Part shown: positions 50,941 to 61,089 of the stretch, one piece after another
How the letters are laid out: every line of letters starts with the position of its first letter
Numbering within the stretch: position 1 is the first letter of the stretch
Origin: Draconibacterium sp.
GTDB lineage: Bacteria > Bacteroidota > Bacteroidia > Bacteroidales > Prolixibacteraceae
Length of the DNA: 64,000 nt
NCBI GenBank assembly: GCA_016705335.1
Contig: JADIYN010000027.1
Span: 30,485 to 94,484, forward strand
Direction: 5' to 3'
Made by a program: the position numbers and the translations under genes
Notes under the pieces: model-generated
What the model was told of the DNA's origin: nothing
The model's input: only the letters and a program-made list of their open reading frames with translations
Database searches by the model: none

Positions 50941-51719
50941 TATTCAGTCTCCCTGAAATATTTTACAGTCCCAACTTTTAGTTCCATTGTTGCATCTTCG
51001 TCGCAAACAATTATTCCGTTGGGATGGTTTTGTAAAGCAGACAAAGTCCACATGTGATTCATCCCTTCCTCAACAACTTTTTGCAGTGCCCGTGCTTTTT
51101 TATATCCGTTTACAATAATTACAACTTCCTGCGAATCAAGAACAGTTTGAACACCCACAGTCAGCGCTTGTCTTGGCACTTTATTTATGTCATTATCGAA
51201 AAAGCGGGAATTCGCAATAATTGTGTCATAATTCAAATTAACAAGCCGGGTGCGTGAATTTAAAGACGACCCTGGAACATTAAAAGCAATGTGGCCATCA
51301 GCTCCCATTCCACCAAGGAAAAGTTCAATACCACCAAAAGACTTAATTTTTTCTTCAAAGTCGGAACATTCCTTAGAGAGATCAATAGCATTTCCATTTA
51401 GAATGTGGATATTTTTTTTGTCGATATCAATATGGTCAAAGAAATTAGAGTACATAAAATTGTGGTAGCTTTCCGGGTGATCTTCAGGAATACCAACATA
51501 TTCATCCATATTAAAAGTGACTACATTCTTAAATGAAACTTCATTCTTTTTATATAACTCAATCAGTTTTTTATAAGTCCCGAGAGGAGACGAACCGGTT
51601 GGCAATCCCAATACAAAAGGTTTTTCAGGTGTAGGACTGAATTTGTTAATCTTTTGTACAATATAGCCGGCTGTCCAATTACTTATTTCTTCGTATGTTT
51701 TATTGATAATTAATTTCAT
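50940..51719 (-). CDS. nagB: Glucosamine-6-phosphate deaminase (Glu148-equivalent replaced)
   Basis: Intact, 259 residues. It converts glucosamine 6-phosphate to fructose 6-phosphate and ammonia. Motifs: [16 protein letters not shown] (phosphate loop), [23 protein letters not shown] (with the catalytic Asp72 equivalent), [12 protein letters not shown] (Asp141 and His143 equivalents), [34 protein letters not shown]. Where E. coli NagB has NEPASS with catalytic Glu148, this protein has NVPGSS. GTT for GAA or GAG needs two substitutions, so it is not a simple sequencing slip. Neighbours (fusion protein and ROK regulator) indicate an amino-sugar cluster. Confidence 0.9.
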   Translation of the reverse strand: MKLIINKTYEEISNWTAGYIVQKINKFSPTPEKPFVLGLPTGSSPLGTYKKLIELYKKNEVSFKNVVTFNMDEYVGIPEDHPESYHNFMYSNFFDHIDIDKKNIHILNGNAIDLSKECSDFEEKIKSFGGIELFLGGMGADGHIAFNVPGSSLNSRTRLVNLNYDTIIANSRFFDNDINKVPRQALTVGVQTVLDSQEVVIIVNGYKKARALQKVVEEGMNHMWTLSALQNHPNGIIVCDEDATMELKVGTVKYFRETE

Positions 51720-51746
51720 TGATTTATATTATTTTATTGATTCTTG

Positions 51747-51828
51747 TTACTTGATACTGGTTGCTTGTTACTTGTTACTTAAAACCTGCAACATGTAACA
51801 TGTAACCTAGTTCCCGTAACTAGCAACC
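51747..51828. repeat. Heptamer-period array 4 (12 units)
   Basis: Twelve 7-mers keep one register through the spacer upstream of nagB: TTACTTG, ATACTGG, TTGCTTG, TTACTTG, TTACTTA, AAACCTG, CAACATG, TAACATG, TAACCTA, GTTCCCG, TAACTAG, CAACCC. Units differ in sequence but share nTACTTG- or nAACnTG-like forms, and the second half is close to the reverse complement of the first. Confidence 0.75.
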
Positions 51829-51844
51829 CTTTTATTTTTAAATT

Positions 51845-54165
51845 TTACCCCATTCCAACAACTGATTTTTCGAGTTTGAATGCCTCTTCCAAAAACTGTT
51901 CAACGTTTAAATCGCGGTGAAATACCATTCCATGTGTTGCCCTTAAAAGTGGCGATTCGTTTTGGTAGAAAAAATCTTTCCCAAGCAGAAGTTCAATTTG
52001 TTTGTGTTGATCATACCAAACACGCTGGGTCAGTTCACTAAACTTACCGTCAAGCTGGTAACTTGGAAACGAGGCATTTACCTGTGTTACATAACATTCA
52101 GAGAATGATTTTTCAAGAGTTGCCAACGAGTTTAATGAAACCGGCACAATTACTTCAACATCCCATGGGTTGTATTTAAACCAAACATTTCGGTAACCCA
52201 CTATCCTCAGTTTACTTAAATCTTCTTCCTTGCTCCATGCTTCAACTGCCCGGGCAATTGCCTGCAATACTTTATAATGGGTGTCGGGGCCGCTCCCTTG
52301 GGGATCCATCGCCAAACTAATTACTGTTGGTTTATATTTTCTGAAATCCTCAAGAATCGGTAAAACATCACCTTCGTAATCGGGCTGACCAGTGGTGGAA
52401 GTTCTCTGATAAAAGCTCAACCGTAAATGGTGCACATTTTTAACCATAATTCCGTAGTGCGCCCAAACCAGTTCTTCTTCAAACTCCCGGATCATTCCCT
52501 TTAATTTTTGTATTTTTATTGGATTTCCACCACCATCATAACTATTATTCAGTGCAGCAATTATTTCGTAAATTACATCCCGAAGTCCATCTTTCGATTT
52601 AATTTTCCATATTGAAACCATTGCCCTGATTGCCCGATGACAAACACCCCGGCGTTTTTCCTCGATGTTTTGTGCAGCAATATTGTCTAGGTAATGGTAA
52701 ATATCTTTATCCCATTTGTATTTATATCCATCTCTAAAAAAATCAGGATAATTCACCATTTCAATTTTACCATCATTCATCAAGTCCTTTGTATCTTTCA
52801 GTAAATCAAGAAGAAAACGATTGGTTACAGCTGTAAAACCTGAAGTTAAAACTGAAAAATGCAGTTCATTGCTGGCATCGCGCGACTGTCGATTTGTTGA
52901 TGGCATAATTCCCAACATAATATCATCGTGGTGTGGACCGGTGTGATAATAAATTTGGTTAACTTCTTTTTCCATCCCTTTGTGAAGTTTCTCCAGAATA
53001 GAATCAATAACCGATTGAACAGTATTTTCATCTAACTTGGGTATCATTTTACAATACTTATCAGCTTTTAAATCCTGTAATTCCAGCTTTGGGCCGTACT
53101 TGGTTATTTTTTTACAAAGATCCATAACTGCCCTTTCGGTTTTCTGATGGGTCCATGGTCCGCTTGTGTAAAAATTCTCAATGCTGTCATCAAGTTTTAC
53201 TGCGGCTCCATCAGTTAAATAAAACCTGCTGTTTTCGAGTTTTTGAAAAGCAGTTGCAGGAGAAATTACTGTTGGTTTGCTTTCGAGTGCTGATTTAATA
53301 GTGTCAGCAATGGCTTCTCCTGCCGCATAAACAATAGTTTTTGCTTTAGTATTGTAGCTTATTGTTCCCAAACCAATAGTAATCACCAATCTATTGCGTG
53401 ACACTTCAATACCACCCAAATCGGTTGCAAGAACAGCTTGTGTTTCGAAATTTGTTTTTGTTAAACGTGTTGATGAAAAATGATCAGTTCCCTGCGTATT
53501 AAATGCAATATGTCCGTCAGGACCAATTCCTCCAAGAAAAAACCTATTCCTCCTTTTTCCCTGATTTTGTTTTCGTAATTCGTGCACCAGTTGTCGATTA
53601 AAAAAATCGATTCCTGTTGAATTTTTTCATGTACAGTTTTTGCTTCGCGAAAACGGAGCGATAAGTCTATAATATAATCAGGGAATACATCAAGAAAATG
53701 CATGTCGCCCGCAAGTTTTATATCTTCAGATTTAATAACCAGTGAATTACTTTCACTAATTCCGAATCCGTCGATATAATTTACTTTTGCAAAATTATAT
53801 AAACTGTTGTGTTGTTCTGAATACATTGGATAAAATGCACCCATCTGTACATATTGCAAATTCCGAAAATCAGGCTTTTTAATGCCCTTCAAATTATATT
53901 TTTCAAGAAGTGCAATCCCTTTTTTATTTTCCCAGTTATCGAGAATAAAATGGGTAAAATGAATAAAATATTGTGCAGTTTTCCCATTCGGCAAACTCAC
54001 CACACCATTTGGATTTTCACTGACCCACTCGATAAAACTTAAAGCCGAAAGCAGTCCAAGCTGAGGAAAACTCTCAACAGTTATGTAAGGTATTTTTGTT
54101 GAAATTTTTTTGATTTTAGCTTCTTCAAAAAATGCCTTTTCAACGTTTGTGAAATTTATTTTCAT
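51845..54165 (-). CDS. NagB-like / PIG-L deacetylase fusion protein (frameshifted)
   Basis: About 773 residues after repair of a break near 53550. Residues about 1-360: NagB/6-phosphogluconolactonase-like fold (SLPNGKTAQYFIHF, GGIGPDGHIAFNTQGTDHFSSTRL, VTIGLGTISYNTKAKTIVYAAG). Residues about 390-770: PIG-L/LmbE-type zinc deacetylase with IYYHTGPHHDDIMLG (PHxDD motif) and AMDPQGSGPDTHYKVLQA (a distal H). In the first domain the catalytic MDEY of NagB is replaced by MGAF and Glu148 by Thr, so deaminase activity is doubtful. An N-acetyl-sugar deacetylase with a sugar-phosphate-binding domain is a reasonable guess. Its start overlaps the ROK gene stop by four bases. Confidence 0.85.
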
Positions 54166-55313
54166 ATTGATATTTTTGATATTGATAATTTTTCCAACGC
54201 GTATGCCGCAACTCCCACTGTACCTGCCTTTGAACCCAACTCCGAGAATTTTATTTCAGTGTTGTTGCTAATATCCCTGTTGCTAAATGTGTTGATTGCC
54301 TGCTGAATTGGGGCAATATTAAACTGACTTGCTTCAGCAACCCGGCCTCCAATGATTATAAGTTCGGGATCAAAAATCTGGATCAGGTATGAAATTCCCC
54401 GCCCAAGCCAATATCCGGCTTCTGTAAAAATCGAAATAGCAAATTGATCACCCTGATTTGCTGCCTGAACTACTATTGAAATATCAATTTTCTCCAAATC
54501 GTTTTGTACCAATTCCTTTATAAGAGACAAGTTTCCTTTTTCTATCCCCTCTTTTGCCATTCTTGAAATTGCCACTGCCGATACCATTGTTTCAAGACAA
54601 CCTTGTTTCCCACAGGCACACAATACACCGTTGTCAACTATTGGCAAGTGTCCAAACTCACCGGAATACCCTGATTTGCCCGAATATAATTTACCATTCA
54701 CGATGATACCCAATCCCAAGCCCCAGTCTGCCTGGAGCATTAAAACATTTTTTCTTCCTTTTGCCAATCCAAAATGTTGCTCGGCAAATGTCCTCACTTT
54801 TGAATCGTGATTAAAGTAAACCGGAATACCAAAGATTTTGCGAAGCTCTTCAAATAGATTATCGATGTTAGGAAAATAGGTTTTATTGATTCCCTGTTTT
54901 AAGTTAATCAACCCGGGAAGTTCAATTCCTGCTACTATAATTTTGTTGAATGGAATATTACTATCGGCAATAACCTTTTCAAGCATTTCATTTACACGGT
55001 TGAAAATTGAGATGTCAGACTGCATTTTAATCGGGAAAAAATGCGGGCCGCTAACAAGCTCATTATTGCTGTTAAAGATTGATATTATTGTACGCGCAAT
55101 GTTAATGGTGATACCAACTACATAAAATCCGTCTTTTATCAATCCATAAATATTTGGCCGTCTTCCGCCGCTTGAATCTCCCCTTCCCAATTCTTCAACC
55201 AAACCATCCTTAATAAGCTCAACCAAAAGACTATTAATTTTTGGAGTACTTAAACTAATGTTCTTCGACAGTTCTGAATTCGATAGTGGACCATTAAAAT
55301 ATATAGCACGCAA
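54162..55313 (-). CDS. ROK-family transcriptional regulator (NagC/XylR-like)
   Basis: About 383 residues. N-terminal winged helix (GPLSNSELSKNISLSTPKINSLL, GLVEELGRGDSSGGRRPNIYGL) and ROK sugar-binding domain: VVGITINIARTIIS (ATP-like loop), ELPGLINLKQG, GLGLGIIVNGKLYSGKSGYSGEFGHLP, the zinc motif CACGKQGCLE, and IIGGRV. It probably represses the amino-sugar genes downstream and is released by an N-acetylglucosamine-type phosphate. The visible start is TTG; the frame is closed by a TAG just upstream in an A-rich run, where one extra A would extend it (HKKQILRAIY), so the true N-terminus is probably a few residues longer. Confidence 0.87.
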   Translation of the reverse strand: MRAIYFNGPLSNSELSKNISLSTPKINSLLVELIKDGLVEELGRGDSSGGRRPNIYGLIKDGFYVVGITINIARTIISIFNSNNELVSGPHFFPIKMQSDISIFNRVNEMLEKVIADSNIPFNKIIVAGIELPGLINLKQGINKTYFPNIDNLFEELRKIFGIPVYFNHDSKVRTFAEQHFGLAKGRKNVLMLQADWGLGLGIIVNGKLYSGKSGYSGEFGHLPIVDNGVLCACGKQGCLETMVSAVAISRMAKEGIEKGNLSLIKELVQNDLEKIDISIVVQAANQGDQFAISIFTEAGYWLGRGISYLIQIFDPELIIIGGRVAEASQFNIAPIQQAINTFSNRDISNNTEIKFSELGSKAGTVGVAAYALEKLSISKISI

Positions 55314-55591
55314 AATCTGTTTTTGTGGCTAATTTTTTTTGATTCTACCGCAAAACTCTGTGTTTCTGTATTTTAAATAGTTTTTCCATAATATTTCTGT
55401 TGCCGAAGATCAGAAAAATGTAGTTATCAAACAAGTATCTTTTTAATTTTTTTAAAAAGCGCTTGATAATTTAAACAATTGTTTATTAAAGATATGAAAC
55501 TGTTAACATTTGAATAATTGTCATTTAAATAAAATAAGTGATATTTATGGTCTGATTTGACAATTTGAAATAAGTAAAATACTCTTAAATC

Positions 55592-56263
55592 ATGCAATTA
55601 AAGGTTAAGCAAAATACTGATTCGAATTTACAACACTTTGAGCTTACTAATAATTTGGAGATTTCACCTGATGTTCATGTGATTTCGTTTAAGCGTGATT
55701 TTAATTTTTTACCCGGACAAGTTGTGAAAATCGCCATTGACAATATTCATGCTCCAAGAATATACAGCATTTGCAGCGGAAATACTGAAAAGGAAATCCG
55801 AATTCTTTTCAATATTAAAGATGATGGATTCTTAACTCCAAAACTTGCATCTATGATTCCGGGAGAAAAAATCCTAGTTTCAAAACCATATGGAAGTTTT
55901 ACAGGAACCAGGGAAAAAAGTTGGTGGATTGCTACCGGAACCGGAATTGCACCTTTTTATTGCATGGTTAAATCAGGTTTAACTGCAGAAAAGTTGATAC
56001 ATGGCGTACGACATTTAAATCAATTTTATTTTGAAGATGAATTGGAGGAAGCTTTGAATGACAAATATATTCGCTGTTGTTCGTCTGAATCATCATGCAA
56101 TACAATTCCCGGTCGGGTAACCGATTATTTGAATGAATTTCAGAAATTACCCGATGTAAAGTATTTTGTTTGCGGGCAGGCTTTGATGGTGGTTGAAGTG
56201 CGCGATTTACTAATTAAAAAAGGTATTCAATTTGAAAACATTCTGTCCGAAATATATTTTTAA
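55592..56263 (+). CDS. FNR-like FAD/NAD(P)-binding oxidoreductase
   Basis: Intact, 223 residues, ferredoxin-NADP reductase fold. FAD motif HAPRIYSICSG (RxYSxxS) at residues about 55-65 after LPGQVVKIAI, and the NAD(P) motif WWIATGTGIAPFYCM; the C-terminal KYFVCGQALMVVEVRDLL matches the usual CGxxxMxxxV loop. The last residues ENILSEIYF end on an aromatic, which stacks on FAD in this family. No iron-sulfur domain is fused. The partner protein is unknown. It is transcribed away from the ROK gene across a 270-base AT-rich spacer that shows no other feature I can support. Confidence 0.88.
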   Translation: MQLKVKQNTDSNLQHFELTNNLEISPDVHVISFKRDFNFLPGQVVKIAIDNIHAPRIYSICSGNTEKEIRILFNIKDDGFLTPKLASMIPGEKILVSKPYGSFTGTREKSWWIATGTGIAPFYCMVKSGLTAEKLIHGVRHLNQFYFEDELEEALNDKYIRCCSSESSCNTIPGRVTDYLNEFQKLPDVKYFVCGQALMVVEVRDLLIKKGIQFENILSEIYF

Positions 56264-56341
56264 TTTCCATTCATTTTATAAATCTAAAAGTTCAATTAAT
56301 ATTAATCTATTTTAAAAATTAAATTCTAAAAAATCAACACT

Positions 56342-57058
56342 ATGAAAAAATCAGTAATTGCAATCTTAGCAATAATAGTTATTGCATTTGCAAATGTAGC
56401 ACAGGCACAATCGGTAAATGAGGTTCTTGAAAAACATTTTAAAGCCGTGGGCCAGGAAAAACTTGTAGAGTTAAATTCGTTCTATATTAAAGCGAAAGTC
56501 AGTCAAATGGGAATGGAGCTACCTATGGAAATGCGGATTAAAAAGCCCGATATGTTTATTACAAATATCGACATTCAGGGACAGAAAATGGTTCAGGCTT
56601 TTGATGGGGAAAAAGGTTGGATGATAATTCCAATGATGAGTCCAGATCCGCAGGAATTGGCTGGTGCCCAGCTCGATCAGGCCAAAGAACAGGCAAATAT
56701 GGACGGCGAGCTGTACAATTATGAAAAGAAAGGAAGCACTGCAGAAATGGGTGGAAAAGTAAATGTTGACGGGAAAGAAATGTTCCGCATAAAACTTACT
56801 GACAAAGAAGGCAATACCAAAGATTATTTTATTGATGCCAATACCTACTTAATTTCAAAAGTAAAAGCCAAGGTTTCAGCACAAGGCCAAACTGTTGATG
56901 TTGAACAAATCATGAGTGATTATAAAACCATTGACGGCATAACAATAGCAATGAAAATTGAATCGAAATCTCCGATGGGAACTGCTGTGGTAACCATGGA
57001 AGAAGTTAAGTTTAATGAAAAATTTGACGATGCTATTTTCAAGCAACCAGCAAAATAG
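56342..57058 (+). CDS. Secreted LolA-like outer-membrane lipoprotein-sorting family protein
   Basis: Intact, 238 residues, signal peptide IAILAIIVIAFANVAQAQS. The body has EVLEKHFKAVGQEKLVELNSFYIKAKVSQMG and KKPDMFITNIDIQGQKMVQAFDGEKGWMI, typical of the LolA/LolB-like half-barrel that binds acyl chains. KLTDKEGNTKDYFIDANTYLISKV and YKTIDGITIAMKIESKSPMG follow. Bacteroidota carry many of these; cargo unknown. Separate from the reductase gene by 78 bases. Confidence 0.78.
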   Translation: MKKSVIAILAIIVIAFANVAQAQSVNEVLEKHFKAVGQEKLVELNSFYIKAKVSQMGMELPMEMRIKKPDMFITNIDIQGQKMVQAFDGEKGWMIIPMMSPDPQELAGAQLDQAKEQANMDGELYNYEKKGSTAEMGGKVNVDGKEMFRIKLTDKEGNTKDYFIDANTYLISKVKAKVSAQGQTVDVEQIMSDYKTIDGITIAMKIESKSPMGTAVVTMEEVKFNEKFDDAIFKQPAK

Positions 57059-57132
57059 GGATACTTCAATGTATTTCTTTTGGATTGTATTGAACTTGTA
57101 TCAGAAAAAATTCAAAAATAAAAAACACAGGA

Positions 57133-57157
57133 AGAGCGGATTTCCGCTCTTTTTTTG
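57133..57157. terminator. Bidirectional terminator between the LolA-like gene and the second gldK
   Basis: AGAGCGG (57133-57139) pairs with CCGCTCT (57144-57150), followed by T on the plus strand and preceded by A-rich sequence that gives T on the minus strand. It separates convergent genes. Confidence 0.82.
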
Positions 57158-57167
57158 TGCTTTAAAA

Positions 57168-58514
57168 CTACCGGTTTTTCATATCGTTTCTGAATGAAGA
57201 ACGCACACAGCGAAATCCAACGTATGATTTTGTAGTATCCTGATATTCAAAACTTCTGGTTGAAGTTCGGATAAAATATGCCATATCTTTCCACGAACCG
57301 CCGCGAATTACTTTACGTTTCATAACGGGAGGGTCGTCGGTTTTTGCGTCATATTGCAATTCAGGATTCATATCATTAATAATTTCATAACCACCTTCAA
57401 AAAAAGCCGTACTTGTCCACTCCGCAACATTACCCGCCATGTCATACAATCCATAAGGATTTGGATCGAATTCTCCACCTTTCATTGTAGTTGTTCCGGT
57501 TGGACTATCGGCAACATAATTTCCCCTGTTTGGTTTAAAGTTTGCAACAAAACAGCCCTGATCACCTCGCGTGTAATAACTCCCCCACGGATACAGACTG
57601 TTCTCCAAACCACCCCTTGCCGCAATTTCCCACTCTGATTCTGTTGGAAGCCTGAAATCATGGGCTGGAGTTTCGTTTGACCTTTTGTTTGAAACAACTT
57701 TTAAATTGGTACGCCAGTTACAAAACGCATTTGCCTGTTTCCAGGTAACCCCAACAACAGGATAATCATCGAATGCAACATGCGAAAAATATTTCAAAGT
57801 TAATGGTTCGTTGTATGTGTATGTAAAATCACGTATCCAGCAAAGTGTATCGGGGTAAATCGGAACAGATTCATGCATTATAAATGACCCTCGGTTTTCA
57901 ATCGGAATCAGCTCACCTTCACTGTTTGAAACCGTCCCGTCATATTTAAGAGTTTCGAAATTGTAGCTGTTACTTCGTTTTGCAGCTTGTTTGTAATCAA
58001 CCCAGTAATAATCGTAAATTAATTTTCTTGTATCGATTTCCTTGTAAAATGCAAAACGTTCGTTTTCAGGAATAAAAATTTCATCCATAGCCGTAACCAT
58101 ATCAGCATCTTTCCAGTCTATTTTTTCCTCCCAGTTTATTATTGGAGTTTCAAGCGGAACTTCATTTTGATCTTCAGTAATTACAAAATCGGTATAGGTT
58201 TCACCCAACAATTTACGGGCAATTGAATCGCGAACCCAAAAAACAAATTGACGGTATTCGTTATTCGTAATTTCGGTATCATCCATCCAGAATGATTCAA
58301 CAGTTACCGTTTTTGTGCTGGTAAATTCATTTATCTCATCATCAGAAGGTCCTATATTAAACGAACCACGTTTAATATAAGCCATTCCATAAGGAGTTGG
58401 TTCAAACCACTGCCCTTTTTTTGATGATTTACCGGGCAGGTAATTATCAGGTTTCTGACATGAACTGAAAAGCAATCCCAGGCTAATACCAAAATATATG
58501 ATTGCTTTTTTCAT
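57168..58514 (-). CDS. gldK2: GldK-like lipoprotein, second paralogue
   Basis: Intact, 448 residues. Lipoprotein signal (YFGISLGLLFSSC) and a formylglycine-generating-enzyme/SUMF1-type fold: GMAYIKRGSFNIGPSDDE, WMDDTEITNNEYRQFVFWV, DYPVVGVTWKQANAFCNWR, RLPTESEWEIAARGG, YGLYDMAGNVAEWT, KVIRGGSWKDM, VGFRCVRS. It is very similar along its whole length to the gldK at 62-63.4 kb. GldK/PorK forms the outer-membrane-facing ring of the type IX secretion motor with PorN. It is separated from gldN by a terminator, so it may be expressed independently as an alternative ring subunit. Confidence 0.92.
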   Translation of the reverse strand: MKKAIIYFGISLGLLFSSCQKPDNYLPGKSSKKGQWFEPTPYGMAYIKRGSFNIGPSDDEINEFTSTKTVTVESFWMDDTEITNNEYRQFVFWVRDSIARKLLGETYTDFVITEDQNEVPLETPIINWEEKIDWKDADMVTAMDEIFIPENERFAFYKEIDTRKLIYDYYWVDYKQAAKRSNSYNFETLKYDGTVSNSEGELIPIENRGSFIMHESVPIYPDTLCWIRDFTYTYNEPLTLKYFSHVAFDDYPVVGVTWKQANAFCNWRTNLKVVSNKRSNETPAHDFRLPTESEWEIAARGGLENSLYPWGSYYTRGDQGCFVANFKPNRGNYVADSPTGTTTMKGGEFDPNPYGLYDMAGNVAEWTSTAFFEGGYEIINDMNPELQYDAKTDDPPVMKRKVIRGGSWKDMAYFIRTSTRSFEYQDTTKSYVGFRCVRSSFRNDMKNR

Positions 58515-58563
58515 TCAAATCTACCTTTAACTTTTTTCATTTTACCTGACACAGGTTTTACCT

Positions 58564-58594
58564 GAAAAAAAAACCTTATGAAAACATAAGGTTT
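58564..58594 (-). terminator. Terminator between gldN and the second gldK
   Basis: On the minus strand AAACCTTATG-TTTT-CATAAGGTTT, a perfect 10-base stem, is followed by a run of T (the A tract at 58565-58573). It lies downstream of gldN and upstream of the second gldK. Confidence 0.82.
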
Positions 58595-58612
58595 GAATTC
58601 ATTTGATTCTGA

Positions 58613-59464
58613 TTAGTACTCCCAAAGATCCTGTTCGTAATCGAATATTTTATTCTCTATCCGTTTTGATTCGAGCATTGCGTTTTTCCCTGTTAAATAG
58701 GCACTAATCCCCCTGTTGTTATACACGTTTTCTTCTTCAACAATGTAGCTGTTAAATGTTCTTTTAATAAACAGGTCATCAAAAGATACTTGCTGCGCTG
58801 AATTATATGGATTCAAAACCAGGTTTGTTGATAAAAGTGGCCTTGCTTCAGGATAATAAATCCAAAATAGTTTTTGACGCTGAACCTGATCCGGAGAATC
58901 ACCTGGCCTGACAAATTCGCGGATCGGGCAAATCCCAATTATCCGCACATTTAAAGTTGAATTTTGTTTGTCGAAATACCATTCTTCTTTAATCAGATAT
59001 TGCTTGATATCATTTGGTCTCATTTCACCCTGAATTGTAACCATTGTGCGTTCACCTGTATCAAAATCAATTTTTTCTTCCTGAGTTGCTTCGGCACCAA
59101 ATGAAGTTTTTACTTGCTCAAAAGACATTGGAACCTTAAAATCATCGTCTAAACTTGCGTCATATGGTGTTATCTGTCCATTTTCAATGCCACCAAGTAA
59201 TAATGAAATTAAATTCTTCCTTCCTTCAATTTCGGTTGTTGGATAAAACAACGGAATATTGATCTTTTCCCGTAAATCGATAATCCGCCAGATTTTTTGC
59301 GACCAAAATACGTCTGCTTCCCGAACAGATGGCAGTGGCATTGGTTTTTTCTGAATTATATCTGTTCGTTTAAATGCTCCATTAACAATCTGTGCCTGAG
59401 AATGTTTTCCTGATAATGTCAGTATGAAAACAAATACTCCTAAATATGCAACTAACTTTTTCAT
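58613..59464 (-). CDS. gldN: Type IX secretion / gliding protein GldN
   Basis: Intact, 283 residues, signal peptide LVAYLGVFVFILTLSGKHSQAQ. Family features: READVFWSQKIWRIIDLREKIN, PLFYPTTEIEGRKNLISLL, YDASLDDDFKVPM, KEEWYFDKQNSTLNVRIIGICP, KLFWIYYPEARPLL, DDLFIKRTFNSYIVEEENVYNNRGI. GldN/PorN is periplasmic and forms a ring with GldK. The ATG at 59464 is chosen because the upstream extension would overlap gldM and put residues before the signal peptide. Confidence 0.95.
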   Translation of the reverse strand: MKKLVAYLGVFVFILTLSGKHSQAQIVNGAFKRTDIIQKKPMPLPSVREADVFWSQKIWRIIDLREKINIPLFYPTTEIEGRKNLISLLLGGIENGQITPYDASLDDDFKVPMSFEQVKTSFGAEATQEEKIDFDTGERTMVTIQGEMRPNDIKQYLIKEEWYFDKQNSTLNVRIIGICPIREFVRPGDSPDQVQRQKLFWIYYPEARPLLSTNLVLNPYNSAQQVSFDDLFIKRTFNSYIVEEENVYNNRGISAYLTGKNAMLESKRIENKIFDYEQDLWEY

Positions 59465-59471
59465 AATTAAT

Positions 59472-61071
59472 TTACTTTGAATGAAACTGGATCGAGATCG
59501 CGGTACTCCCATCATCTCCAATTGCTTTTATACTACTTATATAAACTATAGTCCCAGGTTGTACCCTCTTTAACTGTTCCTTTTGTTCGGCAGTGAACCG
59601 GTTTGAATTTGAAGTTTTCCGATCGATATAACCCCCGGCAATTGTTGTCTGTATTTCGAACTCGGTTACTTTATATTTAAAATCAAAATCAAAATCTTCG
59701 AGTACAGCCATTACCCCATCTTCCACCTGTAATCTTTCCTTTCTGATATCACCACCTGATAAACCGGCAACCTGAGCAACCGGATCGGGTACTTTTTTCA
59801 CGCGCCAATCAGTAGTCCCAATTAGCTTTCTTGTGCCATTGATATTGGCAAAAACACTAACTTTTGTTTTTTTGCCCTGTTCATCGAGTTCTGTAGGACG
59901 AATTAAATAATTATCTCCTGATTTGGTTACTTTACCATTTGTCATTTCAACCTGCAAATCTTCTTTTGGAATTCCGCTGGCAATATCAAAAGGGTTATCC
60001 AAACCTCGGTAAAACACGTTCATCCGGGTTGCCGACATGGTTATCCCGGGTTTTGTAACCTGATAGGTTTGCTCAAATTTGTAATCCTTAAAGATACCAT
60101 CCGGCGTTTTGTATTTAATTAAACCACTCCACTTAAAAACACCGGGTTCATTTGTGCTTACTTTATAAATTGCTTTCCATCTGCTACCTGTGCCTGATTT
60201 CCGTTAATAAAAATTTGCGGTTGCTGAGTAGTATCTTCAGCAGCAAGAAAAACTTCTGCTTCATATGGTTCTCCCTGAAAACGACGTTTGAATTGGCAAT
60301 TACCCTTGCACCCAGTTTATTAAATTTGAATGATCCTGCATCAATTTGAGAATAGAGATAATTCAGCACATTTGATTCTGAATTTTTAACATCAATTTGA
60401 ATTTTTGACAGAACTGTAAGAATTGCAGCCATTGGTGTATTTTCGAAATGGAGCGATTCCCAGGTTTTTTTCTCATTTCCCTTTTTGGCATTCCCCTTTG
60501 GATCGGCAGTTTCGAATGCATTTAAAATTGTTTCCTTAAGATCAACATCTCCTTCATCAAGCAATCCAACAAGTTCATTTTTATAGTTATTGATTTTTTC
60601 TTTTAATACCTCTGCATTTTTCTGTTTAATCATGTATTCAGAGGTACCATTCAAATCATCCTGTTTTTGAACTTCAAGTGTATCTCCTTTTAAAGTAATT
60701 ATAATAAAAGTGCCCGGCTCGTATGGATTTTCATCATTAATTTACTCACTGCCTGAATAAACCACAAGTTTTTCTTTTAATTCAGTGATATAATCTGTCA
60801 ATTCCTTTGTCTTATTCTGAACTTCATCAGCTTTTTGTTTCCATTCCTGAACTTTGGCTGGATTTTCAAGGTAAGCCTGTTCAAAAGAAGAATAAATCTG
60901 ACGGTTCTTCATATCAACAGCACTCAATGTGTGTATCAAACTTGAATCAATTAACCTGAATGCTTCAAGAACTTCGGATGCAACATTTAGTGCCAACATT
61001 GCTGTTAGCACTATGTACATCATATTTATCATTTTTTGCCTCGGGGTTTCCGGGCAATTTTTTGCACCCAT
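59472..61071 (-). CDS. gldM: Type IX secretion / gliding protein GldM (frame break and in-frame stop)
   Basis: About 530 residues after repair. N-terminus MGAKNCPETPRQKMINMMYIVLTAMLALNVASEVL is the single inner-membrane helix that joins GldL in the proton-driven motor, followed by long periplasmic beta domains (VFRGEPYEAEVFL after repair, VNGKVTKSGDNYLI-like DLQVEMTNGKVTKSG, GDIRKERLQVEDGVMAVL). An in-frame TAA at 60742-60744 (GSE-stop-INDENPY) interrupts it with no change of frame; downstream a shift near 60280 follows. The sequence on both sides is well conserved. Confidence 0.93.
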
Positions 61072-61089
61072 AATCCTGTTCTACAATTA

